From NCBI GenBank assembly GCA_038502055.1, contig JAXRKN010000021.1:1-64000 (forward strand): 64,000 nucleotides of DNA, written 5' to 3'. How positions within the stretch are numbered: the first letter of the stretch is position 1; the number at the start of each line of letters is the position of its first letter. Under the pieces are notes generated by a model. It saw nothing but the letters and a program-made list of their open reading frames with translations. It made no database searches and was not told where the DNA came from. Both the position numbers and the translations under genes were made by a program. Of the stretch, positions 22,843 to 34,400 are shown piece after piece. Source of the DNA: Tanytarsus gracilentus. Taxonomy: Eukaryota; Arthropoda; Insecta; Diptera; Chironomidae.

Positions 22843-24172
22843 TTAATCATTGTCACCATGAACACCCATTAGAAATGAGTAATATGAGTGAGATGTTTGA
22901 AGAATCCAATAATAAGTTTCCATTGACACGCCAAAGAATTTCCATGCTGTCAATTGTTGACCTTCTTGAGCTTTTATCATGATTATTAAAATTAGCTTTC
23001 GAAACTTTAAATCCGATTCAAACCAAGGTGTGTTGTAGGCAGCGAATGCAATCGAGTGAGAGGAACTGTCAAGATAAAACTAAATTAAATTCCTCACATT
23101 TATTTGAAAATTTACCAAGCCACTTTTTGAGTAAAATGACATTGAATGAAGCCATGAACGAATGCCAAAAGAAATCCACCGAAATATTTAATGATGAGGA
23201 AAATACTCGTACCGATCTAAATTTTTAAAATTTATCATTATTAAATTAAAAATTTGTGACTCTCACATTTGCCAAGAAAGCCGCAACACACATGATTGAA
23301 ATTGTCGTGAAAATATTTGCCATTAAAAGAGGCGAAAAGATGTTCTCCAATTTTTCAGTGACATCAATCAGCTGCTGATGAATTTTGATGAATTTTTTCA
23401 ACTCATCCGCAGTTTCAGCTTCACTAATTTTCAACGCCAAAATATCAAATTCCATTGAAGTGAGCGTCATCAATCCAGCATACAATAAATCCCACACCAA
23501 GAGTATACAAACGACAGCACCCAATGACCAAATCTCAATGACATGAATCACGAAAAATGCAAGAGGTTTTGATGCATCGAAAGGAAACCAAAAACTATGC
23601 ATTGGCATCCACTTAACATCTTGCGACACAATCCAACCATAAATCTTAATCTCGACAATGAAAACAGTGAATTGAATCATTGCAAAAAAATAAACAAAAG
23701 TTGCAAGCCATGAAATCACTTTAACTTCCTTCAAATACTTTCGAACACCCAAAAAATTCTGATCGAGTGAATTTTGAGGAAAATTTTCTCCGAGCGTTTC
23801 AATCACTTCAGCAATAATTTTTCGATTGTTAGACAGCATGTAGAGAAACCTCATGATTGTGCTGAAGTATGAAGTGACATAGCAGAGATTTTCGATAGAA
23901 GCCTCAAGATTATTTTCCTTTGCGTAAAAAGCACAAGAAATTGCCGAAATAATTATAACAACAACACCAATCATCTGACTCGCAATTAAATGAGCTTTTC
24001 TATATTTATCACCACGGCTTTCAACACAACGCAGAAAGGGATAACCAAAAAAATCAAAAAAATTCTCTGATTTAAGAAAATCTCGAAATTCAATAAGACA
24101 ATTGTTTCGGCTTTTAAACTTTTCAGCAATTTGAATTTCGAAGTTTTTAAAAACTTTTACAATTTTTTCCAT
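22843..24172 (-). CDS. Odorant receptor (7TM insect Or family)
   Basis: Insect odorant receptor subunit, a ligand-gated cation channel partner of Orco. Exons (minus): 24172-23267, 23216-23116, 23065-22843; phases 0 and 2; 409 residues, normal for the family. ATG at 24172 (MEKIVKVFKNFEIQ); five codons upstream in frame begin with GTG only. Several hydrophobic segments (LIASQMIGVVVIIISAISCA, WLATFVYFFAMIQFTVFIVE, IWSLGAVVCILLVWDLLYAG) and the family C-terminus: AYNTPWFESDLKFRKLILII, MIKAQEGQQLTAWKFFGVSM and ILQTSHSYYSFLMGV. The last two exons are short and carry TM6-TM7. An inverted relic of the final exon lies upstream at 24415. Confidence 0.93.
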
Positions 24173-24414
24173 TTTTAAACTTTTCACTTCAACTTTCAGT
24201 TCGGAATGATTGAAAGTGTGAGGTCAACACCTTTTTATGATGCACTTGAAAATATTCCGATTGCCTGTTCGGAATTTTACGGAGCGTCCCATCGACACAA
24301 ATGCAATTGTATCCTTTTATGGTTTATTCCGAACTCCTTCGTTCAATATAATTTTGCTCAAAAGTTGACTGAGTAATTTTTAAAATTTATTCTAATTATT
24401 TTTAAATAATCATT

Positions 24415-24782
24415 TTATCTTCGCAGTTCCTCTTACTGATTACATCTACTGCCTACAACTTACCTTGAATCGGATTTAAAATTTCGAAAGCTAATTTTAA
24501 TAATCATGATAAAAGCTCAAGAAGGTCAACAATTGACAGCATGGAAATTCTTTGGCGTGTCAATGGAAACTTATTATTGGATTCTTCAAACATCTCACTC
24601 ATATTACTCATTTCTAATGGGTGTTCATGGTGACAATGATTAAAATATTCAACAAGTTTTAAACGTGTAAAAATTGTCATCTGTCACGTTCAGGTCATAA
24701 CTAGTCATTTTCATGTCATAGTGAAATGGAAAATAGACAAAATGCATTCAAGAATTCGATCTGAAAATTTAAATAAGAAATT
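24415..24782 (+). pseudogene. Inverted relic of the odorant receptor last exon
   Basis: This segment repeats, in opposite orientation, the acceptor, last coding exon and about 140 bp of 3' flank of the odorant receptor at 22843-24172. From about 24480 it is almost identical, including the stop codon and 3' UTR. Its exon start is diverged, and five bases are missing where the intact gene codes for PWFE, which shifts the frame. No upstream exons of a second receptor are visible. It is therefore a partial, broken copy. Confidence 0.85.
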
Positions 24783-24974
24783 TCACTACAAATGACATTG
24801 AATTTTATTTATTTCACATCCTATAATATTCTTCTCTTATTTGCTTTTGAATTCTTCTTAGAATTTTACACTTCGTCAGCTCTTCAATAACCATTGAAAA
24901 AAATTTTTGACAACCATTTAAAGATCAATAATGTCCAAAAATTTATTTAATCTTTGTTCAAATCTCGTCGAGTC

Positions 24975-25649
24975 ATGAGCTCCAAAATTTTAGTTCTTCT
25001 AATCGTTGTTTGCATTTTTGCTGTTATAGAATGTAAAAAAGATAAGAAACGCAATAGCAGCAGCGAAAGCAATGAAGAGACTTGCGATGAGTTTTGTGAA
25101 CGCAAACAAAATAAAAGCGAACAAGGTCGAGAATGCTCAAGAGGAAGAAAAAGAAAGGGTTGCAGAAGAAACCATGAACGTGCACGTTCAAAGAGCAAGG
25201 AAAATCAAAATGAAAGACAGCGTGAACGAGATTGCGAGTGTGAAAAGAGAAAAATGGTGAGAAAAATGTTAAATTTAGATTTTATAAGATAATTTTTTTT
25301 AAAAAATATTTAGAGCACATCGAGTACAACTCAAGAACCAACAACCACATCATCGATAACTTTATCAACAACTGAAAGTACAACAACAATTTCAACCACC
25401 CCATCGACCACAAGTTCATCTCCGATTACAACTGGCACCACTCCTGAGAGCAGCACAGCTTCAACCATCCCATTATCTTCTACCACTTCAACAACATCAA
25501 CTACTGAAAGTACAACAACTTCGACATCACCCTCAACAACCACCACAGCACCATTAAATGATCAATCGTCAACTCGAAGACGTCGTACTCGCACAACAAC
25601 AACAACCAGTCGACCAAATCCTCAAGATGATGATGAATATGAAGATTAA
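24975..25649 (+). CDS. Secreted basic/mucin-like protein
   Basis: Two exons, 24975-25256 and 25314-25649, 57-bp intron, phase 0; 205 residues. Signal peptide MSSKILVLLIVVCIFAVIEC, then a highly charged Lys/Arg/Glu/Ser region with a few cysteines (CDEFCERK, CECEKRK), then about 85 residues of Thr/Ser/Pro repeats (TTTSSITLSTTESTTTISTT) and a basic then acidic end (RRRRTRTTTT, DDDEYED). Seven in-frame codons upstream lack a better start. The splice is inferred because exon 2 continues the frame as a mucin domain. Function unknown. Confidence 0.75.
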
Positions 25650-25875
25650 AGTGACTTCCAACTCTTTCAATTGGTTTTGAATCTTGATTTCGCTTGAAAA
25701 GTAAATAAAAATTACATTAAATGTAAAAAATTAATCTTTTAAAAAATTCAAATTCAAAATTTATCGATATTTTGTAAAAAAATTTTAAAACTTGTATTGT
25801 ATTGCGGTGGTGGGCAGACTCGAGCTGACATTAGTGAATCAGACAGTATAGCACTGATGATATACAGATCATATA

Positions 25876-26580
25876 GGAGGTGTTGGGAATTTCCCAGGAG
25901 TTGGGAATTTCCCAGGAGTTGGGAATTTCCCAGGTGTTGGGAATTTCCCAGGAGTTGGGAATTTCCCAGGAGTTGGGAATTTCCCAGGTGTTGGGAATTT
26001 CCCAGGAGTTGGGAATTTCCCAGGAGTTGGGAATTTCCCAGGAGTTGGGAATTTCCCAGGAGTTGGGAATTTCCCAGGAGTTGGGAATTTCCCAGGAGTT
26101 GGGAATTTCCCAGGTGTTGGGAATTTCCCAGGAGTTGGGAATTTCCCAGGTGTTGGGAATTTCCCAGGAGTTGGGAATTTCCCAGGTGTTGGGAATTTCC
26201 CAGGAGTTGGGAATTTCCCGTTGGAATTTCCCGGTTGGGATTTCCCAGGCGTTGGGAATTTCCCAGGTGTTGGGAATTTCCCAGGAGTTGGGAATTTCCC
26301 AGGAGTTGGGAATTTCCCAGGAGTTGGGAATTTCCCAGGAGTTGGGAATTTCCCAGGAGTTGGGAATTTCCCAGGAGTTGGGAATTTCCCAGGAGTTGGG
26401 AATTTCCCAGGTGTTGGGAATTTCCCAGGAGTTGGGAATTTCCCAAGAGTTGGGAATTTCCCAGGAGTTGGGAATTTCCCATGAGTTGGGAATTTCCCAG
26501 GAGTTGGGAATTTCCCAGGAGTTGGGAATTTCCCAGGTGTTGGTAATTTCCCAGAAGTTGGGAATTTCCCAGGAGTTGTT
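25876..26580. repeat. 18-bp tandem array of a kappa-B-like palindrome
   Basis: About 38 consecutive copies of an 18-bp unit GTTGGGAATTTCCCAGGA (variants GGT and others at the last codon-sized step). Each unit contains the perfect dyad TGGGAATTTCCCA, which includes GGGAATTTCC, a match to the NF-kappaB/Rel consensus GGGRNNYYCC. One degenerate patch at about 26215-26245. Because 18 is divisible by three, five reading frames stay open through the array; these are artefacts of the repeat, not genes. Confidence 0.95.
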
Positions 26581-27017
26581 TGACTAGGCCCTATCATTTG
26601 AGTATAAGTTTTGATATTGCACAATGTAATGTCTTGGCACTAGTGTAACAAATCCCTCTCTCTCTGTTAAAACTAAATTTAAGATTAAGAATAAATAAAA
26701 ATTTTCTAATCCAATAAATTTTTTAATCGACATTCACACGTTTCGAATAAAATTATGCAATATTAAATGAAAACGGATGTAAAATTTCCGATTGAAATGC
26801 GAGAAAGAAAAAAGTTTCATTCATAATTAAATCGCAAAATGATTTATTGTAAACACAATGCCAAGGAAGTCATTCAGTTAATTACTCTTAGTGAGATTAG
26901 AAGGTCGTTAAATAGCTTTCTATTGCTTGAGAGTTAAAAGAAGTTAAATTTAAGAATTAATTAAAATACAAATTTTGAGAGTCTAAAAACTATTTAAAAA
27001 TTAGAAAAAATTTCAAC
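26581..27017. other. Intergenic and promoter of the next gene
   Basis: AT-rich. An initiator-like TTCAGTT at about 26873-26879 may start the transcript of the gene at 27018. No other signal. Confidence 0.4.
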
Positions 27018-27895
27018 ATGAAAATGTGAGTGAAAAAATATGAAATTTAAATTCAATTAAAAAAGTTAAATGCCGCATAAAAAAACTTAAATTATTTTTT
27101 AGATATTTTTTCGCCCTTTTCTGTTTCATCTCGTCATCAAAATCCACTGAAATAAATTATCAAAATCAAGTTGAAGTTGAAAATGAGATCAAACACGTTC
27201 GTCGACATTTATCGAACCTAAACTCAAACATCAACGATTTATCGAGTCAATTTTATCAAGCGAAAGAAGAAATTAATGGAAATTATTTCAAGCTCGTAAA
27301 AGTTATGGAAAAATTACCAAAACCTGGAGATTATCGGAGACTTGATGTGAAAATTGAGAATTTAACAAGTGAACTTAAAAAATTTGGACTTGATTCGACT
27401 TTGAAAATTGATTTAATTGAAGAATTTCAACTAATTAAAGAGGATGTTGATGAAAATCAGGAAAACGTTGGAATCATAATCGACAAACTTGTGAAAATGA
27501 GAAAAGAATCTCCGAATTTTTTTATTCTTTACCTAATTTTTGCAACAAGTATTTTAATTAAATTGTTTCTCTTTATCATGTACTTCAAACTCAAAAGCAA
27601 AGTCAACTCACTCACACATTCAAAAAGTTTATCTAGAACTAAAAATGAAACATTGTGCTCGAATTGTCCTGTGATTAATGTCCCAGCTATGAAGCGAGTG
27701 AATAGTTTATATTATTCAAAAACTTCACTCTTGCATAAATTACCAAACGTTCATAATTTTAATGAAAGACCAAACATTGAAGTGAGAAGCTATGAAATAC
27801 CAAAAATTAAATATTCAAACACTTATGAGGAATTGATAGAACCATTGAAATATGAGTATATTGATAGAGTTTATGCAGTGCCTAACAAAAAATGA
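27018..27895 (+). CDS. Single-pass membrane protein with coiled-coil ectodomain
   Basis: Exon 1 is only 8 nt (27018-27025, ATG AAA AT) and splices with a GTGAGT donor over 77 bp to 27103-27895; 266 residues. Joining the exons creates a clean signal peptide MKIYFFALFCFISSSKSTEI, which supports the microexon. The ectodomain (about 25-155) is helical and charged (HVRRHLSNLNSNINDLSSQF), followed by a membrane segment FFILYLIFATSILIKLFLFI and a roughly 90-residue basic cytoplasmic tail. No known domain recognised. Convergent with Itpr. Confidence 0.75.
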
Positions 27896-28413
27896 ATTGA
27901 ATTTTTTAAAAACTAACAATTCAAAATCAAGGGTACGACCTAATCACTTTTTTTAAAATATTTTCTTCACATATTCTAAAAATACAAAAATAATCTGACA
28001 CTTAAAGATCAACTTATTCATATTTTCCATAATTTTACTGTAATTTTTATAATTTTATTCATAATAAATTTAAAAAATTATAAAAATTCAAAAAATAAAC
28101 CACAGTTTTGTAACTTTCAACTTTAACTTTTTATTATTGTGCTTTTAAAATTAATTTTATAAATTTCTATTTTATAAAAAATAATTATTTTAGTAACTCT
28201 TCAATTTCCAAATGAAATAAATAAAATTATCAGAAAAAAGTACGAAATTGAGCAATTTTTAAGTTCCAAGAACACATTTAGTAAAATGTCAAAAATTTTG
28301 ATATGATTCTCTAAAGTCTTTGCTATGTTAAGGTGTGAAATTTTTTCTCTAACTACGTTTAAGAACTTTTTTATCACTTTTTACTATTATTAAAGTTTTT
28401 TACTATGTTTTTT
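27896..28413. other. Convergent 3' flanks
   Basis: AT-rich sequence between the ends of the membrane-protein gene and Itpr, presumably 3' UTRs. Nothing else seen. Confidence 0.45.
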
Positions 28414-31400
28414 TTAAATAAATTGATTGCCAAACTGGTATGAGGCTGATGCTAAAGGATTTAAAAGACCCATACGCTGTTTTTGTTTACGCTGTTCGGT
28501 CATCTATGCGGATAAATTATTTAATTAGTAAAATCTCAAATATTGATTATTTAATTGCTAAAAATTAATTGATTTTTCAAACCTGATCTTTAAGTTCCAT
28601 GAGTTGCTTCGAAAGCTGCGACACCAAATCCTGTGTCTTTTCCAGTTCACCTTTAAGACATTTAATATCCAATTGATCGCCTTCACCCTCAGCAGTAGCC
28701 AATGAAGTTGCTCGAAGTCGAGGAAACCTTAAAAAATATTTTTAATTCCAAAATAGTTTAATTAAATGATTTTATCACCAATCCAAACACAATTCTTTAA
28801 TCATTCCATGAACATAACTTTCAGGTCCTGTAAATTCAGTTGGATCTTTGACTCTTATCAACACCATGAAATATAAGTAGTGCCACATGTTGTGCTCCAT
28901 CTTAACGTGATCCTCAAAACTTGTCGTTCGATTATCGAAAGCCGATCTATTGAGTCCACAAATGAAGCAGTTATTTTTCAGCACAAATTCCTTTTGTTGC
29001 TTTTCCGATCTCAAATCAGCAAAAGTGTCAATGATGACACCAAAAATGAGATTAAGTACGATAATGATGACAATGAAGAAGAAAAGAAGATCATAAACGA
29101 CCCGACCAAAGTAAAGTGGCTCTTTCGACGATGGCGCTCTTAGAATATCACCGATGCCACCGCCATTGCGAAGTCCTTGATTCATTGTGGTTACGATACA
29201 CATGAGAAGTGAGTCGCAAGCTCTTTCTTTATCTTCTTCTTCTGGTTTTTCAATGTCGTTTGATTTTTTCTCGCAATATTCAGCGTTGAGGGATGAGATT
29301 AAAGTTGAGCGAAGGTCTGAGGGTTGAGATTCGCAATCGACTAAAAATGGAAAGTTTAATATCTTTTTCACTTTACTCTCTAGGACGGCACCCATATTTT
29401 ATTTTAACTAACCAACTAAATCCTTATCAACTGGCACCAAAAAGTCATCTTTAAAGAAAATGTAGCCGATAATTGAAAACATGTAAACCAAAATGATCGC
29501 CAATACTGCTGTCAATATAATAGACCGTCCATTTCTTGTCACAGATCGAATGACATTAAGAAGAGTTTCTTCTCTGTACACAACATCGAAGAGCTAAAAT
29601 TAAAGAACTTGAATGTTTCAATTTTCTTAATTTTTTTTAAAACTCACCAAAACAGAATAGAAGAATGGATGCAAAAGCATTCCAAAAACACAAAACATCA
29701 TGTAACCAAAGTGATATAGCAATTCCGTGTCCGTGATAATTTTCGTATATTTTTTCTCTAAAGTTCCTTGATTGCCCATAATTGACACAATGTGAATTCC
29801 TTTCAATAAAACTGTGATGCATCCGACAATCAAAATTGTCGGTTGAGGTCCCATCGAAAAAATCAATCTGGCTATCACAAGTGCCACAAAGACTCTCGTT
29901 GTCGATTCTCTCGGTCGAGTGATAACTAAACTTGTTGCGATTAAAAATCCAATCCAAATTGCTAATGAAACATGAAATTGAAGTTCAGGAACGTTGTCTT
30001 CATATGGATAAAAGAATGCTACAATAACATTGATTAAGACTGCACAGTAAAAAAGAAGATTAGCCCAAAGTGACATATAAGATGACACCCAGAAAAGTGC
30101 TGGTTGACCTCGAAGCTTCTTTTGCCATTTCATCTCGTTGAACATTGGATCGACACGCTCGAAAAAGTCAGCAACCTATAAGAGTGATTCAGCAAAGTGA
30201 TCCAAGAAATTTTTAAATCCAAAACTTTAATTTTACCTTCGATCCTTGATCATCTTGCTCGGCAGTCACTAAAACCTTCGCCTTCGTATCATGAGTCAAA
30301 TATTCACAAATTTCCGGAATAGGAAAGACAATTTGTTCGAGCGTTCGATCATTTCTAACAATTTCAATCTGCGACGTGTGATTGGCGTAAAATGTCAAAG
30401 CTTTTTGAGTTTTTTCATCGACATTTTCGGATGGCCTCAAAAAGTGCGCCAAGTCTTTGTTGTGTTGAGCTAGTTGATGACATAAAATGTAAATGTTGTG
30501 ACCAACCTCTTTAGGTGAGACAGTTTCGTCGTCTGGATCGCCATCGTCATCTTCTTCTTCGATTGTTTCTTCTTGATGATAAGCTCGACATGCGACTTCA
30601 ACAAGTTGGCGTGGATTCATGTTGTAGAGAATTCTTTCGGCATTTTCTGAGTCACCGCGAGATTCCATGATGGCGAGAAGAAGTTTCGATGCGTTGTTTT
30701 TAAGTTCGAGAACCTGTAAAATATTTTAATTAATTTTTTAAAATATTTTCAATATTTTCATCCCTTGAAAATTTTGACCCCACTCAATATCTCCAACTGA
30801 ATTTTAAATCTCGAAAGATATCGAAATAAAATCTTATCGCAATTTAAATTCCGGCTGATAAAAATCAACTTATCATTCCATCAGTCAAAATTTGTCAGTC
30901 GAAGTGAAAAGTTGTGTCAATAAAATGGTTGTGCGCGATGTTGAAAGTCAAGCACTTCGTGATCCTAAAAAATCGCTTGCTTTTAAAGCAAGAAAATTTT
31001 ATTCGAGCTATAAACTTCAAATGCTCGTTGCCGAAGCGATGGGATCGGGAACTTTGACATTTTGGGGATGCATGGGTTGCATTGATTGGTGGGGAATGCC
31101 AGGTTAGAATTTTTAAAAGCATCTTGTGACAAATTTAAAAAATGTTCTAAAATTTTTCAGGTCTTCCAATTCAAGCGGCTTTGAACTTTGGTCTGACAGT
31201 CGCTTTTATCATGCAAATGATTAATCATATTTCGTATGCTGTCATCAATCCAGCCATCGTTATCGTTGCACTTGGATTCAAAAAACTTTCAATTACTGTA
31301 GAAAAAATTATTTTTCACTTCTTAAATTAAAATTTTAAATTTTTCAGATGTCGATTTTCTACGTAATTTTTCAAGTTGTCGGTGCATCAATCGGTTACGC

Positions 31401-34400
31401 TTTATTGCAAGCAGTCATGCCAGCTGGTTATGTTATGCATGGATTTTGTTCAGTCAAACCTCATCCAGCATTAGAAATTTGGCAATTTTTTATTGTCGAA
31501 TTTTTAATAATTTCTGCACTTTCATTTGTGTGCATTGGAGAATGGGACAGCAGAACTCAACATCTTCAAGATTCGATGCCGTTAAAAGTTGGTGAGTTGA
31601 ATTTAAAAAATAAAATATTAAAATAAATTAAATTAAATATTTTGTGATTTTTCATCTCTGATAATATTTTTTAAATTATATTCATTTAAAAATAATTTTT
31701 AAGGTCTCGCAATTTCCGCGCTCTGCCTCGCTGGCAGTCCAGTTGGAATTTCAATGAATCCTGGATTCGCTTTTGCATCTGCATTTTATCATTGGGATTG
31801 GGAGCATCACTGGATATATTGGGTTGCTGGATTCACAGGTGCTACTGCTACCATGACTTTTTGGCACTTCTTCTTCAAGAGAGACCAAAAACTCGGAGAA
31901 ATAATTAAAGGTGATGAGGAGAATAAACCAGATATTTGACATTTGTCAAAAAGAGAAAATAAATGAAAATAAAAGTGAGGGAAAACTGGAAGAATCCAGG
32001 AATTTTATGAGCATTAAATGTTTTACAAATTTAATTTTAAGAAAAATCTTCAAATTGGTTGGATGTTCAAAAAAAACACAATTTGTATATTTCTGAGTGT
32101 CCCACCCCTTCATGTCAAAGTCAATAACTAACCAAATCCATGCGATTTTTTCCTAACGGATTGATGTCATTCAAAATCAGAGCGGTAATGATGTCGAGTC
32201 CATTTGACTCATGAGTTGCGATACAATTTTGATTTTCGTGACATGGTCCTTGACAGTATTCAGTTAAAGTTTCCAGAGTTTGATTGATAAGCGAAACGTT
32301 GTTCTCGTTGATATAAAGACCGAGAAGACCGAGACCACCTTAAAAAAGAAATATTTTGATCAAGTTATTTTTTCGCATGTTTTAGAATTTTACAATCACA
32401 AAATTTTCTCACCAGTTGTCGATCCACAAATGCAGTCCAGAAACATCAAAGTCTCCGACACTAAATTATAATTTGTTTTGTTATTTTGATTCCTCAGTAA
32501 ATTTTGCAGATCTGGATTGTGATTTTCACATAGCAACTGCAAAAACCTCAAAATCGGCCTCATAACCAAAACTTTCGGCGACAATTTTTCTCGCTGATCT
32601 TTTTCTTTGTGTTTTTCGAGTTTTTCCGCTAAAATTTCTTCAAGCGGATTGGTGAAGCTTGAATTTGAGCTCGCATATTCTTCATTAGCTCCACTATAAA
32701 CGCGGGCAGCTGCAAAAGCTCGAGCAGTTGAAATTCCAGCGTTGTTGAGCTCATCGCGAAATTCTTCAGTGATTACAATTCCATTGGTTTTTAGTGGAAC
32801 ACTTCTTCGACTTATTCGATCGACATCGCGTTGATATTCGCGATTTTCATTAGCTTTTGCTGCAATGTCGGTTGTGTTTACTGATACAGTGGATTTTATT
32901 TCGACTTGAGATTCCTGAAAATTTAAAAAAAAATCATTTAAATATTTCTACCTTAATTTTCCATTAATTTTATAATAATTTTACCTTCATTTTATCATAA
33001 AACACCCTGAAAAATGCTGGCGACGGATCCAGAGCTAAAAATTTATTGAACATTCCTCTCTGAATGACATTATTGCCACCCTCAAGCAGCGCAATTCCAA
33101 GTTCAACTGCTTCCATAAAAATTGAAGGTGAGTGAACTGATTTGATTACAAGTTCAACAACCAGATCACCAGCGCCTTCTTTATCGAGCATATTTTGAAC
33201 TTCATAAAGTGTTCTACAAGCTCGAACTAAGAACTTTGCGCCTGGACCGTGGGTGACAGTGATGGTGATTGAGTGACCATCAAACAATTTACTTGCTACT
33301 GGTTTAACGATTGGCGGTTTAATTCCTTGAGCAAGAATTTTTCCAGGTCCACTCGAGTTTTTAACACTGTCAGTTCCAAAATATCTCTCAAGTAAAACTT
33401 GTCGAAGTTTATCGCCTTTTTCACCATATTCAGTGTCAAGTGCCATCATTTCGCGAAGTGTTCGAAGAACTTCAACACAAAGTTTTTCTTCTTTCTCCTC
33501 TAAAAGTCGCTCGGCATGTTTAATCAATCGTCGAATAAAACCGCCAGCTTCACAACGTTTCCGTGACTCGGAGCCAATCGGAAAAAGAAGTTCCGACCTG
33601 AGTTAATTGATTAAAAAATATTAAATAATTATTATTAAACTAAATTAAATTCACCTGTAAAGAATGTCAACCAACAAACTCTGCTCAGCTTCGACGAGTG
33701 GCTTTAATTGATCTTCAAGTAAGCTCACAATATCTTGAAGTCCCTCAATAATGCTTCGATCGAGTTTAGGCTGACTTTGACTTCTATCGAGTTTCTGCTG
33801 CTTTGATGCCAACAACCATTTGCTCGTTTGTCTCGATAACATCGCAGTTTTACTGAACATATTCACAACTGCTCCCTCGAGATCTGAAGGCATTGCAATT
33901 ACTCGATTTTTAGCGACTTCAATTAAAGTTTTCAAGCAACTTTCGACACTGAACTTTTGGGGTGCCGTCAAAAATATCAATTGTGAAAGTCGATAAACTT
34001 TCTGAAGAAGTTGAATGAAAATAATTTGACGTTGCGACAACACTGTGCTTTGATCGCTGAACGGTGATGAAAAAAATGAAATTAAAATTGTCATCATTTC
34101 ATTGAGGACGTAATTTTCCATTCGACCCTCGGTCGATCCAGCATCAACGACCGTTTGAATGTCGAGAACAAAAGATTTCTCAAAAATCTTCCACATGTGA
34201 TTTGAGCTGTAAATTTCCTTCATCTCAACTTCAGTGTCGATATAGCAATGATTGACGAAGTCTATGTAAGCCTCTTTGACTTCAGGAATGCAATCTGGAT
34301 GAGTGACAATCGCAACAATATCATCGAGTGCTAATAGACTGTTGCATTTGATTTCAGTGTAAACGTTTTTACCTGAGATGAAATTAATGAATTTTTTTAA

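Noticed and set aside
25876..26580. CRISPR-like array
   Set aside because: There are no unique spacers; it is a continuous tandem repeat in a eukaryotic genome.
25754..26624. Several long open frames of 235-251 codons with hexapeptide repeats on both strands
   Set aside because: They are products of an 18-bp tandem repeat whose length is divisible by three; five frames are open at once and no start context, splice signals or flanking coding sequence supports translation.
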